Position numbers and translations under genes: made by a program. Below are positions 24,401-36,168 of a stretch of 64,000 nt of DNA, piece by piece. The stretch's first letter is position 1. Each line of letters begins with the position of its first letter. Below the pieces are notes generated by a model. The model saw nothing but the letters and a program-made list of their open reading frames with translations, was not told where the DNA came from and did not search any database. Source of the DNA: Isoetes taiwanensis (taxonomy: Eukaryota; Streptophyta; Lycopodiopsida; Isoetales; Isoetaceae); NCBI GenBank assembly GCA_021234155.1, contig JAJEKV010000020.1:7860563-7924562 (forward strand), given 5' to 3'.

Positions 24401-27400
24401 CGTTGGGTGTCTGTTGGTTCTTTTTATCTTAGGTTGCTGTTGAAATCAGTACAGAGCCTGCTGTGCGGGAGTATGTCAGGAATTTATTTTTGGATAATGC
24501 TGTTATTTCGACAAATCCAACCATGGAAGGAAAGAAAGTAATTGATAATTTTCACAAGTATGCCGATGTAACGTGGTTGTGCAATAAACCAATAGAGCAA
24601 TTTAGGGATGCACAATGGCTATTAATACAGAAAGCAGAAGAAGAAAAGCTTTTGGAAGTGACATTAGCACTCCCCAATGATAAGGTCGATTCTATAATTG
24701 AAAAGTTTGAACAAATGTATTTGAGTGATGGGGTAAGTATAAGTGCTCAACAGTGGAATGAGCAGCGTAAACAGATCCTAAAAGATTCACTTACAGATTT
24801 TCTTTTCCCATTATTGGAAAAAGAAATGAAAAATCTTCTGAGTGCAAGAGCAAAACATTGGATTATTACTGAATGTGGGAACCAGTTGTGGAAATGGGTC
24901 TCTGTGGCTCCTTTTGTACATCCGAATCTGGATCCTGATGAGGATGGATCAAGGGTCATAGCTTGTTGTTGGGGCCCTGGAAATCCTGCGACCACATTTG
25001 TCATGCTTGATGCAGATGGAGAAATAGTAGACACGCTCCACACAGGTCACCTAACTTATATCGTCGGAAGTGCAGAGCAACAGCAGCTGAAAACAAATGA
25101 TCAGCAACGGCTTCTGCAATTCATGAGGGATCACCAACCACACGTCATGGTTTTAGGAGCATCCAATCTCTCTTGTCGTTTCTTGTTTAAAGAGATGCAT
25201 GAGGTATAAATCTTCTGACTGATGTTATTAATTACTGGAAAAGCAAATGAGTTGACCAAAAAATGTGCTCAAGGCCATTTGCAGAAATTAGAAAAGAGAA
25301 AATAAAGTTGCCTGAGGGTTTGTCTGTGGTATTTTACATAGGGAATGTCAAATTCGTTTCTGACATCCTTAATCACATATAGTTGCCCTTCTTTTGCCTA
25401 CCTATTTTTTTCTTATTTTGTTATTCTCACCATGTCAATTCATGCAGGCGGTTTTTAAGGTTGTAGAAGATTATCCACGTGATCTGGCAGAGGGTATCGA
25501 CATCATATCAACTGAATATGGGGATGATACTCTTCCACAGCTCTATGAAAATTCTCCTGTTTCTGAGGAACAGCTTCAACAACAGCCTGGTAACATATAG
25601 TCAGCATGGTCCTGTAGAATCTTCACTTTGTATGATCAGCCTGATTCTTAGTTTCAGTGCGATTTTTGTAGGTATTGTTAGGCGTGCAGTAGCCCTTGGT
25701 CGGTATTTGCAGAATCCATTAGCTATGGTTGCTACGCTCTGTGGCCCAGGAAAAGAAATTCTGTCGCTCAAGCTTCATCCCTTGCAGTACTTGGTCAATG
25801 ATGATGAGATCTACGAAGAGGTAGAGCGGATCATGATCACAATAACGAACCAGGTTGGAATTGATTTAAACCTAGCGGCATCTCATGAATGGCTCTTTGC
25901 TCCCTTGCAATTTGTCTCAGGCTTGGGTCCCCGCAAAGCAGCTTTTATAAAGCGAGCCATTCAGGGAGCAGGCCGTATTGTGTCTAGGAAGGAGATAATG
26001 AAGGGTCTAGACTTGATGAAGCGCAATGTTTTCATAAATGCTGCTGGTTTCATAAGAATACGTGGGAGTGGTCAGGCTGCTGGTCCTGAATTTGATCCGT
26101 TGGATGATACAAGAATTCACCCAGAGTCGTATTCGGTGGCTAAGCACATGGCAGAGTTGGCATGCAGCTTTTTATTGGAAAAAAGTACAGAGGATTTGAC
26201 AGAAGAAGATCGTGAAATGGCCGTGGAGCATGTTAGAGACAATGTTCGTGTATTGAAGCAGATAGTAATTGAGGAGTATGCAGATGAGGTAGAAGAAAAG
26301 GGTTATACATCTGGCAAGAAACTAGAGCTTATCAAAGATATTCAGCAGGAGTTGCAGTGTGGGTACCGAGATTGGCGTGTCAAGCATCAGCAACCTGGCA
26401 ATGATGTAGTGTTCTATTGGCTCACAGGAGAGAGCGAGGAATCATTATGCGAGGAGAAAAATGTGGATGCAACAGTCCGCAAAGTTCAACAAAGCAAAAT
26501 TTTCTGTTCACTCGAATGTGGTTTGCAAGCAACACTGTTGAAAGAGAATCTCTCAGATGAGAGGAACATTTCCACCTTTCCCAAAGTGCATGAAGGTGAT
26601 GTTCTTACTTGTAGAGTTTTAAGCATTGATAAGGCCAATTTCTCTGTCGAGCTAACATGTAAGAGGCAACGGGAGAATCCAATTGAGGTACGAAAGAAGT
26701 TGAATCCATATTATAATCCGCCTGCACAGTCAGAAATTGGTGTTCATAAGGAAAGGAAGAAATCTGAGGACGAGAAGCGCAGGTCATATAAACATCGAAT
26801 GATTGTCCATCCGCAGTTTCAAAATATTTCAATGACTGATGCAGTTCAAGTATGTTGCCTGCTTATTGTACTTTCTAGCTATTTTTTTCCCTAGTTAATG
26901 AATCATGGGATTATTGCAGGTACTTGCAGAGAAGGAAGTTGGGGATGTTATCTTTCGCCCAAGTAGTCAAGGGCCTTCTCACTTGTCAATGACGTTAAAG
27001 TTCTATGATGGCCTTTACGTTCATGGGAGTATTGATGAAAAGAAAAAGGACACCACTAATCTTACAAGCTTTCTTCGTCTTGGGGAGACACTTAAAATTG
27101 GAAATGAGGAGTTTGATGACCTGGACGAGGTAGGCACTATAATACATGCTTAAGCTTAATTATTTGAGTAAGCTTGATTATCTGAATAAGCTTTTGTGGG
27201 AGACGATACTATGTCAAAATTCTGGGGGGCAATGTCCCAACTGGGGTTTGGTTATCTGGTTACTCCTGCTTTTTTTTAATTAAAATTTGGAGTCATATCT
27301 CACAAACTGATCAATCTTAGGATATTTTCCTTGGATTATGTCATTTGTGTTATGCCAAGGCTTATAGCATTGACTATGTAATCTCATTCTCAAGAACTCT

Positions 27401-28446
27401 GTAGGGCTTTTAAGTAACAAATAGATATTATTTGTTGTTTTTTAGGGTTTCTGATAATATATTGGCACTCCTGGTAACTTGGTTTCGGTAATGTCTGCAG
27501 GTTATTGCACGTTATGTGGATCCATTAGTGACTAACTGGCGAGAGGTCGTAAGCCATCGGAAATTTAGGCATGGCAAAGAAGATGAAGTCAACAGTATTC
27601 TAGAGGCAGAGAAGAAAGAAAATCCAATGCGCATTGTCTATTGCTTTTCTTTAAGCTATAAGCATCCCGGAACATTTAGACTGACTTATATCAGGAACAC
27701 AACTCCCCATTCTGTTTATGTGTATGCATCTCCTAAGGGATTTTCCTTGCAAGGGTATGAGGAACTAGTTTTTGAGAATCCTAACAAGCTTATAGCACAT
27801 TTTCAAAAGCATATCAATGATAATGAACCCCCCCGGCGTGCTCCTGCTGCATTTGTTCCTCGAGGCGGAACTGAAGGATGGAGTACAGAACATGCGAGCA
27901 ATTCCTTTGGCATGGCAGGGAGTGCTAGCACTGGCTGGGATAATTCATTCACGTCTGGAACTGGAGGAGTGCGCAGTTCTGGCTGGGATATGAAACCTGG
28001 AGGTCGTGGAAATAGCCGTGCATGGGGTCGTGGTCATGCAATGCGAGGTGGAGGTGAGTTTTTGCAATGGTGGTTTAGATATAAGCTGGGTTATTAACTG
28101 TGATAAACTCATAATAGGTAGTGGCATGTTTGGGAGATCAGGATGGCAACAAGAGGGTGGCAGCTGGGAAGACAGGTCTAGAAGAACTGGAAGAAGTGAA
28201 GTACCTGGCTGGGGATCAAATCCGTCTCAGTCTGGTTGGAGTGACAAGCAATCTGCAGATGCGGGTTGGCAACATTCTTCACAAGCTCCTCTTTCTAGTT
28301 GGGCTGATTCGGATAAACAGAGTAAGGCACAGGATGATAATATGCCTGTGGAAGATGGCTGGGGCACGCCAGCACCAGCTTCAGCTGGAACTTGGAGTTG
28401 GGATCAGCCAGCAGCAGCCACTAGACGAATTATGTCACCCACATAA
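21449..28446 (+). CDS. SPT6L: SPT6-like transcription elongation factor
   Basis: SPT6 is a nuclear histone chaperone and elongation factor that travels with RNA polymerase II. I place 17 exons: 21449-21479, 21578-21658, 21726-21858, 21917-22001, 22072-22237, 22357-22480, 22572-22863, 23231-23428, 23507-23656, 23783-24151, 24228-24335, 24433-25203, 25448-25589, 25672-26849, 26920-27129, 27501-28053 and 28118-28446. All use GT-AG, and they sum to 4920 nt, or 1639 residues plus stop, about the length of Arabidopsis SPT6L. Approximate domains: acidic N-terminus 1-210; helix-turn-helix 300-420; YqgF-like 750-870; HhH 965-1010 (GLGPRKAAFIKRA); S1 about 1185-1225; tandem SH2 from 1257 (VIFRPSSQGPSHL); GW/WG-rich tail 1490-1639. 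Start: MGARTVASDDEDEYEE matches the acidic plant SPT6 N-terminus. No lesion was seen, so the gene appears functional. Confidence 0.95.
27879..28446 (+). other. GW/WG-rich C-terminal tail of SPT6 (Argonaute-hook type)
   Basis: The last two exons encode about a dozen Trp residues in Gly/Ser context, including EGWST, TGWDN, SGWDM, AWGRG, SGWQQ, PGWGS, SGWSD, AGWQH and DGWGT. Plant SPT6-like and SPT5-like proteins carry comparable tails that bind AGO4-type Argonautes in RNA-directed DNA methylation. Binding by this protein is inferred from that precedent. Confidence 0.75.
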
Positions 28447-28837
28447 TTTGTAATTCGGAATTACAAAACCCTTGGTGTGCATGCCACATTAGCAAATCTG
28501 GACATGGTGGGCTTCGGATTTTTAACCTGTTAGGGCGAGTTTGGTTCTATTTATTGGCTAGCTCGTGGGATCAAATTTCCACGTGCATTTGTGTATAAAG
28601 CTTTTGTTGAGGCTTATGTATGATACGTGAGATTCATTCATTGAATACTATACTTGTTTATACCTGTATTGCCAGGCATAAATACCGTTGTATGGCAAGA
28701 ACTGACTTGATTCCTTGCACTTGTAGATGATGTTGCCTTTTGTTGCATTCCAATAATTAGTTGGATTTGAAATTATTTCTTCTTTTAGCTTTCCTATATT
28801 GAGCAATACAAAGATGAGAACAGTTAATAAAACATAG

Positions 28838-29320
28838 GGGGAGAATTTCAGATATACCTCTCTAAGTCTACAAATATTCCAAAAAATACCCCCTAGAAAC
28901 AGGGTATTTTGTTAAAATGGCAATAACTTTTTTGTTGTCAACTAAAAAGGTGCCTTTCATGCGACTTATAGATGAGAATAAGGATTAAATACCAGTAGAA
29001 TTATCTAAAACAGAGTCGGAGTTGGAGTCTTCAAGTTATAGTGTTTTAAGTAAGTGTTAAAAAACACAAGTTATAGTGTCTTAAGTAAGTGCGATAAAAA
29101 ACAACGTAAATGAGCATAACTTACATATTTCAACTCTAAATTAGATGAATTTGATATTGTTGGGAAGATCTTATTGTAATCTATAATGTTTATGAAGACA
29201 ACGTTTGAATTTGAGGAGCAACAAAAACTCTATTACCATTTTTCCAAAAAATGCTTTTATTATTTGGAGGGTATTTTTGGAATTTTCGCAAACTTGAGAA
29301 GTATATTTGAAATTTTTCCC
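28838..29320. mobile_element. MULE-type MITE with about 55-bp TIRs
   Basis: The left end (GGGAGAATTTCAGATATAC ... AAAAAATACCCCC) is the inverted copy of the right end (GGAGGGTATTTTTGGAATT ... GAAATTTTTCCC). Flanks AAAACATAG and AAAACATAT match at 8 of 9 positions, consistent with a 9-bp Mutator-type duplication. The interior is AT-rich and non-coding. A second copy lies in the duplicated block at about 32.85-33.31 kb, including its flanks. Confidence 0.65.
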
Positions 29321-29420
29321 AAAACATATAAATATAGAAGTGCTAATAAAATGATGATCTCCAATCTTACAAATGAGATGACGTGCATTAACTTTGGCCC
29401 TTTAGTTTTTGGGTTGCCCT

Positions 29421-30210
29421 GTTCATGTGGGTTTATGGCATATTCCAGGTATATGTCAGTATATGCCAGGAATATGCTAATGACTGCTCCAAACTTACTA
29501 TCGGGTGTAAACTGGCAGTGGCCGTTGTTGTTGGGCAGCCACTTTGGAAACCGGCTAACCGATGCTTGCTCCTCCTAAGCAATGGAGATTCCTTAGCAAT
29601 AGAGATGGAGATGTGGTGATGCAAGCAGATCTGCAAAGCTGGGCAATCCAACCCTGCATACTGCCTGGCACGTCAACAGTGTATGTTCGACAAACCATTT
29701 AGAACTTCCAGTACCATGGACACTCTGGTTTTAGGCAAAGCTCCACAAAATAATATATAGAGGATTATACTATCATCATTGAACTGCGAAATGGCAGTAG
29801 CCTCTTCATTCAACTGCAATTTTGTCTCTTCCTTCCATTGTAACACTGGCATCGGGATACATCGGCTGCATTTCACTTCATTTTTCATCATTCTGAGAAA
29901 GCGTTCACAAACTGTAAGTTGGACCGTTTTGTAGTCATCCCCTCTATAGATGTCTTTTTTTTTCCTTGTTTCATGTTATGGTTCTTACTCGTTCTATGTT
30001 TTGCGTCAGATTCAAAGAAACAGATATCTAGCCATGAGCATTCTTCCACCACAAAGTGCAGAATGAAATGACAAGTAAGTCACTCTTCATTTTACAGTTC
30101 GGCATGTATATGTTATTATTTTCTCTTCCATAAACATTGCTCGCCAAATTCTGTTATATTAATCTTGAGAGATGGGAAGCATAGTTTAACGAAAGTCTTG
30201 TCTTTCGAAT
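29421..30210. other. Unassigned DNA between the MITE and LINE fragment
   Basis: Open frames up to 130 codons, partly overlapping the MITE, match no recognised family. No repeat boundary was identified. Confidence 0.4.
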
Positions 30211-30239
30211 GTGGTTTCTTCTATCTCAATATATTTATG

Positions 30240-31040
30240 TTGTACCAGACCTAGTCCATGGCGTTTTATAAGGTGGCACAAAGCTAACAAGAAACAAGAA
30301 ACTTTTCAATCACATGCTGAAGGTGCGGAGTCCAATCTCATAGACACGCCTTTGTTTCTTTGTCGTGCTTTCTCTGCACAGGTTCCACAACCCACTTTGT
30401 GTCGTACATGGCGATGGCTTTGGGATAGGTTGCTCCACCCTAAAGTCTCTGTACTGTGGTGGCAGGTTATCCACAGGTGCCTGCGGGTTAATGCCTTCCG
30501 AAATCGCTATGATCCTCGCATATCTACAGTATGCCCGCTCTGTCTTTCAGACGTTGAGACTCTTGAGCATTGTCTCTTTGATTGTCCCGAGGTTCAACCA
30601 GCGTGGTCCTGGCTACAAGGTTTGTTTAACAATACATTAGACTGCCGATGCATCCTCTTGGCGTCCTATCCCAACGCATGGCCTCCAGCTAAACAAAGGG
30701 CATTCCATCTTGGTTCCGGTTGGCTCCTATGGTCGATATGGGAGCGTCGCAGACACCACATCTTTCAGGGCATTCATTCATCTGCACACGGTGTTATTAT
30801 GGTGTTCCTCCCTTGAATCAGAAATAATGGAACGCATCTGGATTCAGTATCTTCGAATTGATTCTTATCGTTAGTCTCCTACTCTGGAGTAAGTACACTG
30901 TGCTCCAGGCTCGTGCTTCTGTGCCATCTTTTTGTGCTTACACAGTTAGATGAAACATGTAAATTTTGTACTTTTTATCTGATTAATAAACTTTTTGGCT
31001 CCCGTCCTTCAAAAAAGAAAAAAATAAAGAAATAAAGCAG
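30240..31040 (+). mobile_element. LINE 3' fragment with zf-RVT domain
   Basis: The frame 30,211-30,816 encodes the end of a non-LTR reverse-transcriptase ORF2. LWWQVIHRCLRVN precedes a zf-RVT motif, CPLCLSDVETLEHCLFDCP, followed by a W-rich segment (GWLLWSIWERRR). The 3' UTR contains TTTGTACTTTTTATCTG and ends in an A-rich tail at 31,010-31,040. The RT domain itself is absent, so this is a 5'-truncated, dead copy. The frame may have lost its natural start. Confidence 0.8.
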
Positions 31041-31269
31041 TAATGTAAGATAGGTTAGAAATATTCTCGTAATCAATAGTTAAACTAAAAAGGCGCAGTT
31101 TATTAGGTGAAATATTTGGCTCATTTTGTAGCAAAAAAGCCAGGATGGATCGTTCCAATGCCAGTTGGGCATTAAGTAGCAAAAATGATGATTGTCAAAT
31201 TGTACTGAAGCTTTGCAGGGAAGGTTGGTTGAAATACGCAATACATATATAGTTTACAGGGAGCCAGTT

Positions 31270-32150
31270 CCATGTACATCTTGATGTGTATATATCTCTT
31301 CTGCGGGGATGCTTGCAAGCACAACAAGGCAAGAGGGTACATGCACATTATATTAAAGGCCAATCAAGACTTACTATATATTTGGGTAATACCCTAGTAA
31401 ACATGTACCTGATATGTGGATGTAATATAGATGCACAACAAGACAACTCGTGCGCAACAGCATCAGTTGGACAATGTTGATTTCAGGGCAATGTGATGGG
31501 GGGAAAGTTTTACGGCTTTTTGCAAAAATGCAAGTAGAGTTTGTTCAACCAGACAGAGTCACATTTGTCAGCATTTTAAATTTGATTGGAACTCTGGATC
31601 GTGGATAAATCATACCAGCAGGATATTATTGTTGGTAGCACGCTTGTTGACATGTACGCTAAACTTGGGAGCATATATAATGCCTGTCAAGTTTTTCACA
31701 AGACGATTTTGAGAGATGTAGTGTTTTGGAATGCAATGACTGCAGGGTATGCTCAGGACAATAACGTACAGGAGGTTTTTAAGTTGTTTAGATGTATGCA
31801 ACACGAAGGATTGGAACCTAACAAGGTTACTTTTGCTAGCGTATAAATGCATATGCACATTTAGATGACACATCAGCTCTGCTACAGGGGAAAGTGCTCC
31901 ATGCTAATGTTTTGATTGCGGGAATTGAAGCAGATATATATATTGGGAGTGCTCTTATTGACTGTATTTGAAATCTGGAAGCAAACGTGAAGCTTATTCA
32001 GTTTTTGAGAAGATCCACAGATGAGATATTGTATCATGGAATGCAATGATTGCTCAAACTGAAAGTGGCAAAAGGACTCTTGAGCTCTTCTGGAAAATGC
32101 AACGAGAATGTGTCAAACCAAACAGGGCAACTTTTTTAAGCATTCTGGGT
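31270..32150 (+). pseudogene. Pentatricopeptide repeat (PPR) gene remnant
   Basis: PPR proteins bind organellar RNA. Fragments of successive repeats appear in different frames: YISLLRGCLQAQQGKRVHAH; LGNTLVNMYLICG; FVQPDRVTFVSIL; IIVGSTLVDMYAKLGS; RDVVFWNAMTAGYAQ; LEPNKVTFASV; IYIGSALIDC; IVSWNAMIAQTES; and VKPNRATFLSILG. The alternation of long and short motifs is PLS-like. Several frameshifts and stops (for example after ALIDCI) and no start codon show a pseudogene. It ends exactly where the duplicated SPT6 segment begins (32,151). Confidence 0.85.
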
Positions 32151-33400
32151 ACATCAAATGATTGTCCATCCGCAGTTTCAAAATATTTCAATGACTGATG
32201 CAGTTCAAGTATGTTTCCTGCTTATTGTACTTTCTAGCTATTTTTTTCCCTAGTTAATGAATCATGGAATTATTGCAGGTACTTATGTTATCTTTCGCCC
32301 AAGTAGTCAAGGGTCTTCTCACTTGTCAATGACGTTAAAGTTCTATGATGGCCTTTACGTTCATGGGAGTATTGATGAAAAGAAAAAGGACACTACTAAT
32401 CTTACAAGCTTTCTTCGTCTTGGGGAGACACTTAAAATTGGAAATGAAGAGTTTGATGACCTGGACGAGGTAGGCACTATAACACATGCTTAAGCTTAAT
32501 TATTTGAGTAAGCTTGATTATCTAAGTAAGCTTTTGTGGGAGACGATACTATGTCAAAATTCTGGGGGGCAACATCTCAACAGAGGCTTATGTATGATAT
32601 GTGAGATTCATTGAATACTATACTTGTTTATACCTGTACTAGTAACAGGTGCCTAGCGTTACCAGGCATAAATACCGTTGTATGGCAAGAACTGACTTGA
32701 TTCCTTGCGCTTGTAGATGATGTTGCCTTTTGTTGCATTCCAGTAATTAGTTGGATTTAAAATTATTTCTTCTTCTAGCTCTCCTATGGGTTCTTATGGC
32801 TTTCACATTGAGCAATACAAAGATGGAACAGTTAATAAAACATAGGGGGAAAATCTCAGATATACTCAAGTCTACAAATATTCCAAAAAATACCCCTAGA
32901 AACAAGGTATTTTGTTAAAATGGCAATAACTTTTTTGTGATCAACCAACTAAAAGGGTGCCCTTCATGCAACTTATAGATGAGAATAAGGGCTATCAAAT
33001 AGCAGTAGAATCATCTAAAACGGAGTTGGACTCTTCTAAAACGGAGCTGGAGTCTTCTAAGTTATAGTGTTTTACGTAAGTGCGATAAAAAACAACGTAA
33101 ATGAGTATAACTTATATATTTCAACTCTAATTTAGATGAATTTGATTTTGTTGGGAAGATCTTATTCTAATCTATAATGTTTATGAAGACAACGTTTGAA
33201 TTTGAGGAGCAACAAAAAACTCTATTACCATTTTTCCAATAAAACCTTTCATTTGGAGGGTATTTTTGGAATTTTTGCAAACTTGAGGAGTATATTTGAA
33301 ATTTTCCCAAAAACATATAAATATAGGAGTGCTAATAAAATGATGATCTCCAATCTTACAAATGAGATGAGGTGCATTAACTTTGGCCCTTTGGTTTTTT
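32151..33400 (+). pseudogene. Partial SPT6 duplicate with internal deletion
   Basis: 32,151-32,580 matches 26,792-27,240 (end of exon 14, intron 14, exon 15, start of intron 15). Then 32,584-33,400 matches 28,609-29,410 (SPT6 3' flank plus MITE). About 1.37 kb is skipped between them, including exons 16 and 17. Introns are retained, so this is a DNA-level copy rather than a retrocopy. Exon 15 has lost 19 nt after GTACTT, breaking the SH2 frame. The remaining exon encodes VIFRPSSQGSSHLSMTLKF in an orphan frame. It cannot make SPT6. Confidence 0.9.
32639..32667 (-). mobile_element. Helitron-like 3' terminus in the duplicate
   Basis: On the minus strand an imperfect hairpin (GCCTGGTAACGCTAGGC) is followed by ACCTGTTA, CTAG and T, as at 1212-1238. 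The parental copy near 28,662 has only TACCTGTATTGCCAGGC, so the terminus is intact in the duplicate and deleted in the original, or was gained in the duplicate. Confidence 0.45.
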
Positions 33401-33599
33401 GTATTAGTTTTGGCCATGGACATTGGACATGTAAAATCTAGGTAGAATTCCCACCTTGCTAACATTACCTGGCTTTTCCAACAGTTGTCATGTTAGAGCA
33501 TGTAATCATGTTGGAGCATGTAGTAACAATTTGTGGATGGGATATTGAAAGTTGCAAGGCAGGTACAATTTAGGACATGCATATCTTGTTAATTAGTTA

Positions 33600-33627
33600 C
33601 TAGGAACGTGTGCCGGCAATGCCGGGC
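33600..33627 (-). mobile_element. Helitron 3' terminus (minus orientation)
   Basis: On the minus strand GCCCGGC-ATT-GCCGGC forms a hairpin followed by ACACGTTC, CTAG and T. This fits the Helitron 3' signature and again points to an element extending rightward. The 5' end was not found. Confidence 0.5.
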
Positions 33628-33654
33628 ATTAGTCGTGGATGCGAAAAACGAATA

Positions 33655-33790
33655 GGTGCAATAAAATGCATAGGTGGAATGGAATGGGTTGTTTGTAGAA
33701 TGTAATAGGCAGGATTGCTAGGAATGGGATGGAATGGAATAAATAGAAGGGATGGAATAGGTAGATATCATGGAGTATGTAGATGGAATT
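33655..33790. repeat. GGAAT-rich low-complexity stretch
   Basis: Repeated GGAATGG, GGATGGAAT and GGAATAGG motifs occur at irregular spacing. No coding content was recognised. Confidence 0.7.
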
Positions 33791-34120
33791 GAGTACCATA
33801 GGTTTAGGGTATTAGTCAATTACTGAAAATGGTAGTAGTTGTTCTTTTATTTTCTAAGGATTGACAATGCCAAAATTCCAAGTTGTGAATGAAGTGCAGT
33901 TAAATTTTGCATTTATTGTGTAGTTGGAAGGTCAACATGCAGAGTGTACGAAATGCGATGGTTCTAGCAATAAGGATGAGAAGCATACATTATTCTAAAG
34001 ACCTTAATATTAACCAGTTATAGCTGTTAGGGCTGCAAGCAAATAGGACATTGTCACGCAAAGGCAAATTTGAGCATGTTTACGAAGAGATACAATAATA
34101 TCTAATGATGAAAGAGTTTT

Positions 34121-34159
34121 CACACACACGCACGCACACACACACAAACACACACACAA
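34121..34159. repeat. (CA)n microsatellite
   Basis: A CA dinucleotide run of about 39 bp with a few G and A interruptions. Confidence 0.95.
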
Positions 34160-35580
34160 ATGCAAAGATTTGAAATTGTATCCATGCTTGCGAAGCCAAC
34201 ATTATGATAGTGATTGTTTTTGTATTTGTAGGATTTGGCCAGAGGACTTTGAATTACAAATAGCATTTTCACTTGAGGGTTTGAATAGTGCATAGGCTTG
34301 TTTGGCAAAAGTAATAATGATAGTATGGAAGGCCTAGTAGCTCTCCAGCCAGAAGAGGTCTTCTTGTCGCCAAGAACAAGTAACCAGGAAGGATTGTGTG
34401 GGGATAGCCTCTGTGAAAACAAGAGAAGCTTAACTAATCTTTTCACAAAGAAAGGGTCCCATGTTATGACAAAAATCCATGCAAAGAAGTAGTGGTCATT
34501 ATATACTATTCTGCTATCTATAATAAATGCCTACAGCTGATCCACAAGATCTTGAATGGTTCCCCACCAGATGTTTCTGTATTAATCAGAATAACAGAGC
34601 GAGTGATGGAAGGGGCTTCTAGAAGAGATGGCAGGGATGAGGGTGGCGAGAGTGAGGATACTATACAAAGTTGGGGGCTTAAATCTGTAAACAACACCAG
34701 GTACTGCATACTGAGATCGCATTAAGCAAGTGCTCCAGGCTTATGAAACCTGCCAAAAAATCATTATAGGACATGAACATGGCAAGAGGAGGATGATCTA
34801 GACCCAAGTATGCAGTCCTGAGTTCTATGGCAGATGAAAGAGGCCCCCCAGTAGGATCAGATTGTTTCATGATAAAGAATATGTCAGAAAAGTTGCTTTC
34901 ATCTACCAGGAAGGCCCCCAAATCAGTTGTAGACCTTTTAACCAGCCACAACAGATCTGTCTACTACTCTAGAAGATGACAAAGTATTTAGAGTTATCTG
35001 CAATTGAGGCTGATGGATATGGAGGAGTGGAAGGGCTAGAAGCTGTGATGCATGCAATAAACAATGGAAGTGGCAGGCCCATCGAGTACAGTCATCTAAA
35101 CCAGAGGGCAGTGAGTGACAAATTTCAAGGAACTCTTGTAGTCTACCTTTTGAAATCAAGAATTTCTGATAGAGAAAAAATTTCTCAGGAAGTTTTCCTG
35201 TAAAATACCATAGAATTCTTCACATTTTCTGGTTGAAAACTAGTTTTTTGCTTAATGCTTTAGCTTAAATTATGTAGGAAATCTACCTTTTTTACTATAG
35301 AGTTTGTTGCTCATCAAACAGACGAGTTTGAACAGACAAGAACTCTTAAAGGAAAGAGAACTATGATCCTTTCAAAGTTAAGGAGTGATTATATATATAG
35401 CCAAAGATCTTGCCACTGTATGCTGAGGCAGAGCTCTACTCCTTCCATATCCTGCAAATCTACTAACAATGATAGGAAAAGTCTCGATCAAAGGGCCTTG
35501 AACAAATGCCCTATCCTTATGTTTCAAAAAAGGTTGCCCCCCTTACAAGGTTGATGATTAGAGGCTCTGCAGATCAATGA
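34160..35580. other. Unassigned region with decayed-looking frames
   Basis: Several short frames look protein-like but shift frame. One at 34,492-34,725 reads MEGASRRDGRDEGGESED, and one at 34,827-34,970 reads APKSVVDLLTSHNRSVYYS. No family is recognised. This may be an unidentified pseudogene into whose 3' side the Gypsy element inserted. Confidence 0.35.
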
Positions 35581-35585
35581 AGACT

Positions 35586-36168
35586 TGTTTGGGGTCTGGG
35601 TTCGGGAACTCCTGGAAGACAGCCCTCTGTGAGGACCCGTGGATCTAACAGGAGAGTCCGGGGGACTATGTCACGCGGGATTTGCTGAAAGAGAAGAAAA
35701 AGAAGAGAACAGAACAAATGAAAGAAAGATGATAAGCTTCCTTGATATCAATGATGAAAATACATGAGCTCTCGCAATAGAGAGAAAACTGAAAGGAGAC
35801 AAGACTCAAAACTCATCTAAAAACTTATGAGCTAACTCTACTCATATATATAGTACAATGGCCTTGGGCCCAATATAGACACTCTGACTGATCTCGGTGC
35901 CGACTCCTGGAAGGAGGCCTGATTTGCAGGAAAGTTGGCGGTGCCTCTTGAAGTGCCTAGAATCACGCTGACGCTGACGCGGGCGGTGACGGGCCGTCAC
36001 TTGTCCGAAAGCGGGCGCCTTGTTGACCGCCAAAGGCTTTGATCAAAGTGGGCCCGCTTAGTCTTCGGGGAGGCTTGATGTCCTAATCGCGGTTGACCGA
36101 GGATCTTTGAGCTTGACCCGTCTCCGACGATGCATGAATAGTCCCGCATCAGAGGCACAGATATAACA
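35586..36168 (-). repeat. Gypsy 3' LTR (left)
   Basis: This 583-bp LTR starts TGTTTGGGGTC and ends TAACA on the plus strand, next to the AGACT target duplication. It pairs with the LTR at 46,875-47,456. The pair differs by many substitutions and 1-8-bp indels, often swapping CTG and CCG. Confidence 0.9.

Noticed and set aside
32257-32493. A small SH2-domain gene
   Set aside because: It is the duplicated SPT6 exon 15 with a 19-nt deletion and intron sequence at both ends. No promoter or complete domain is present.
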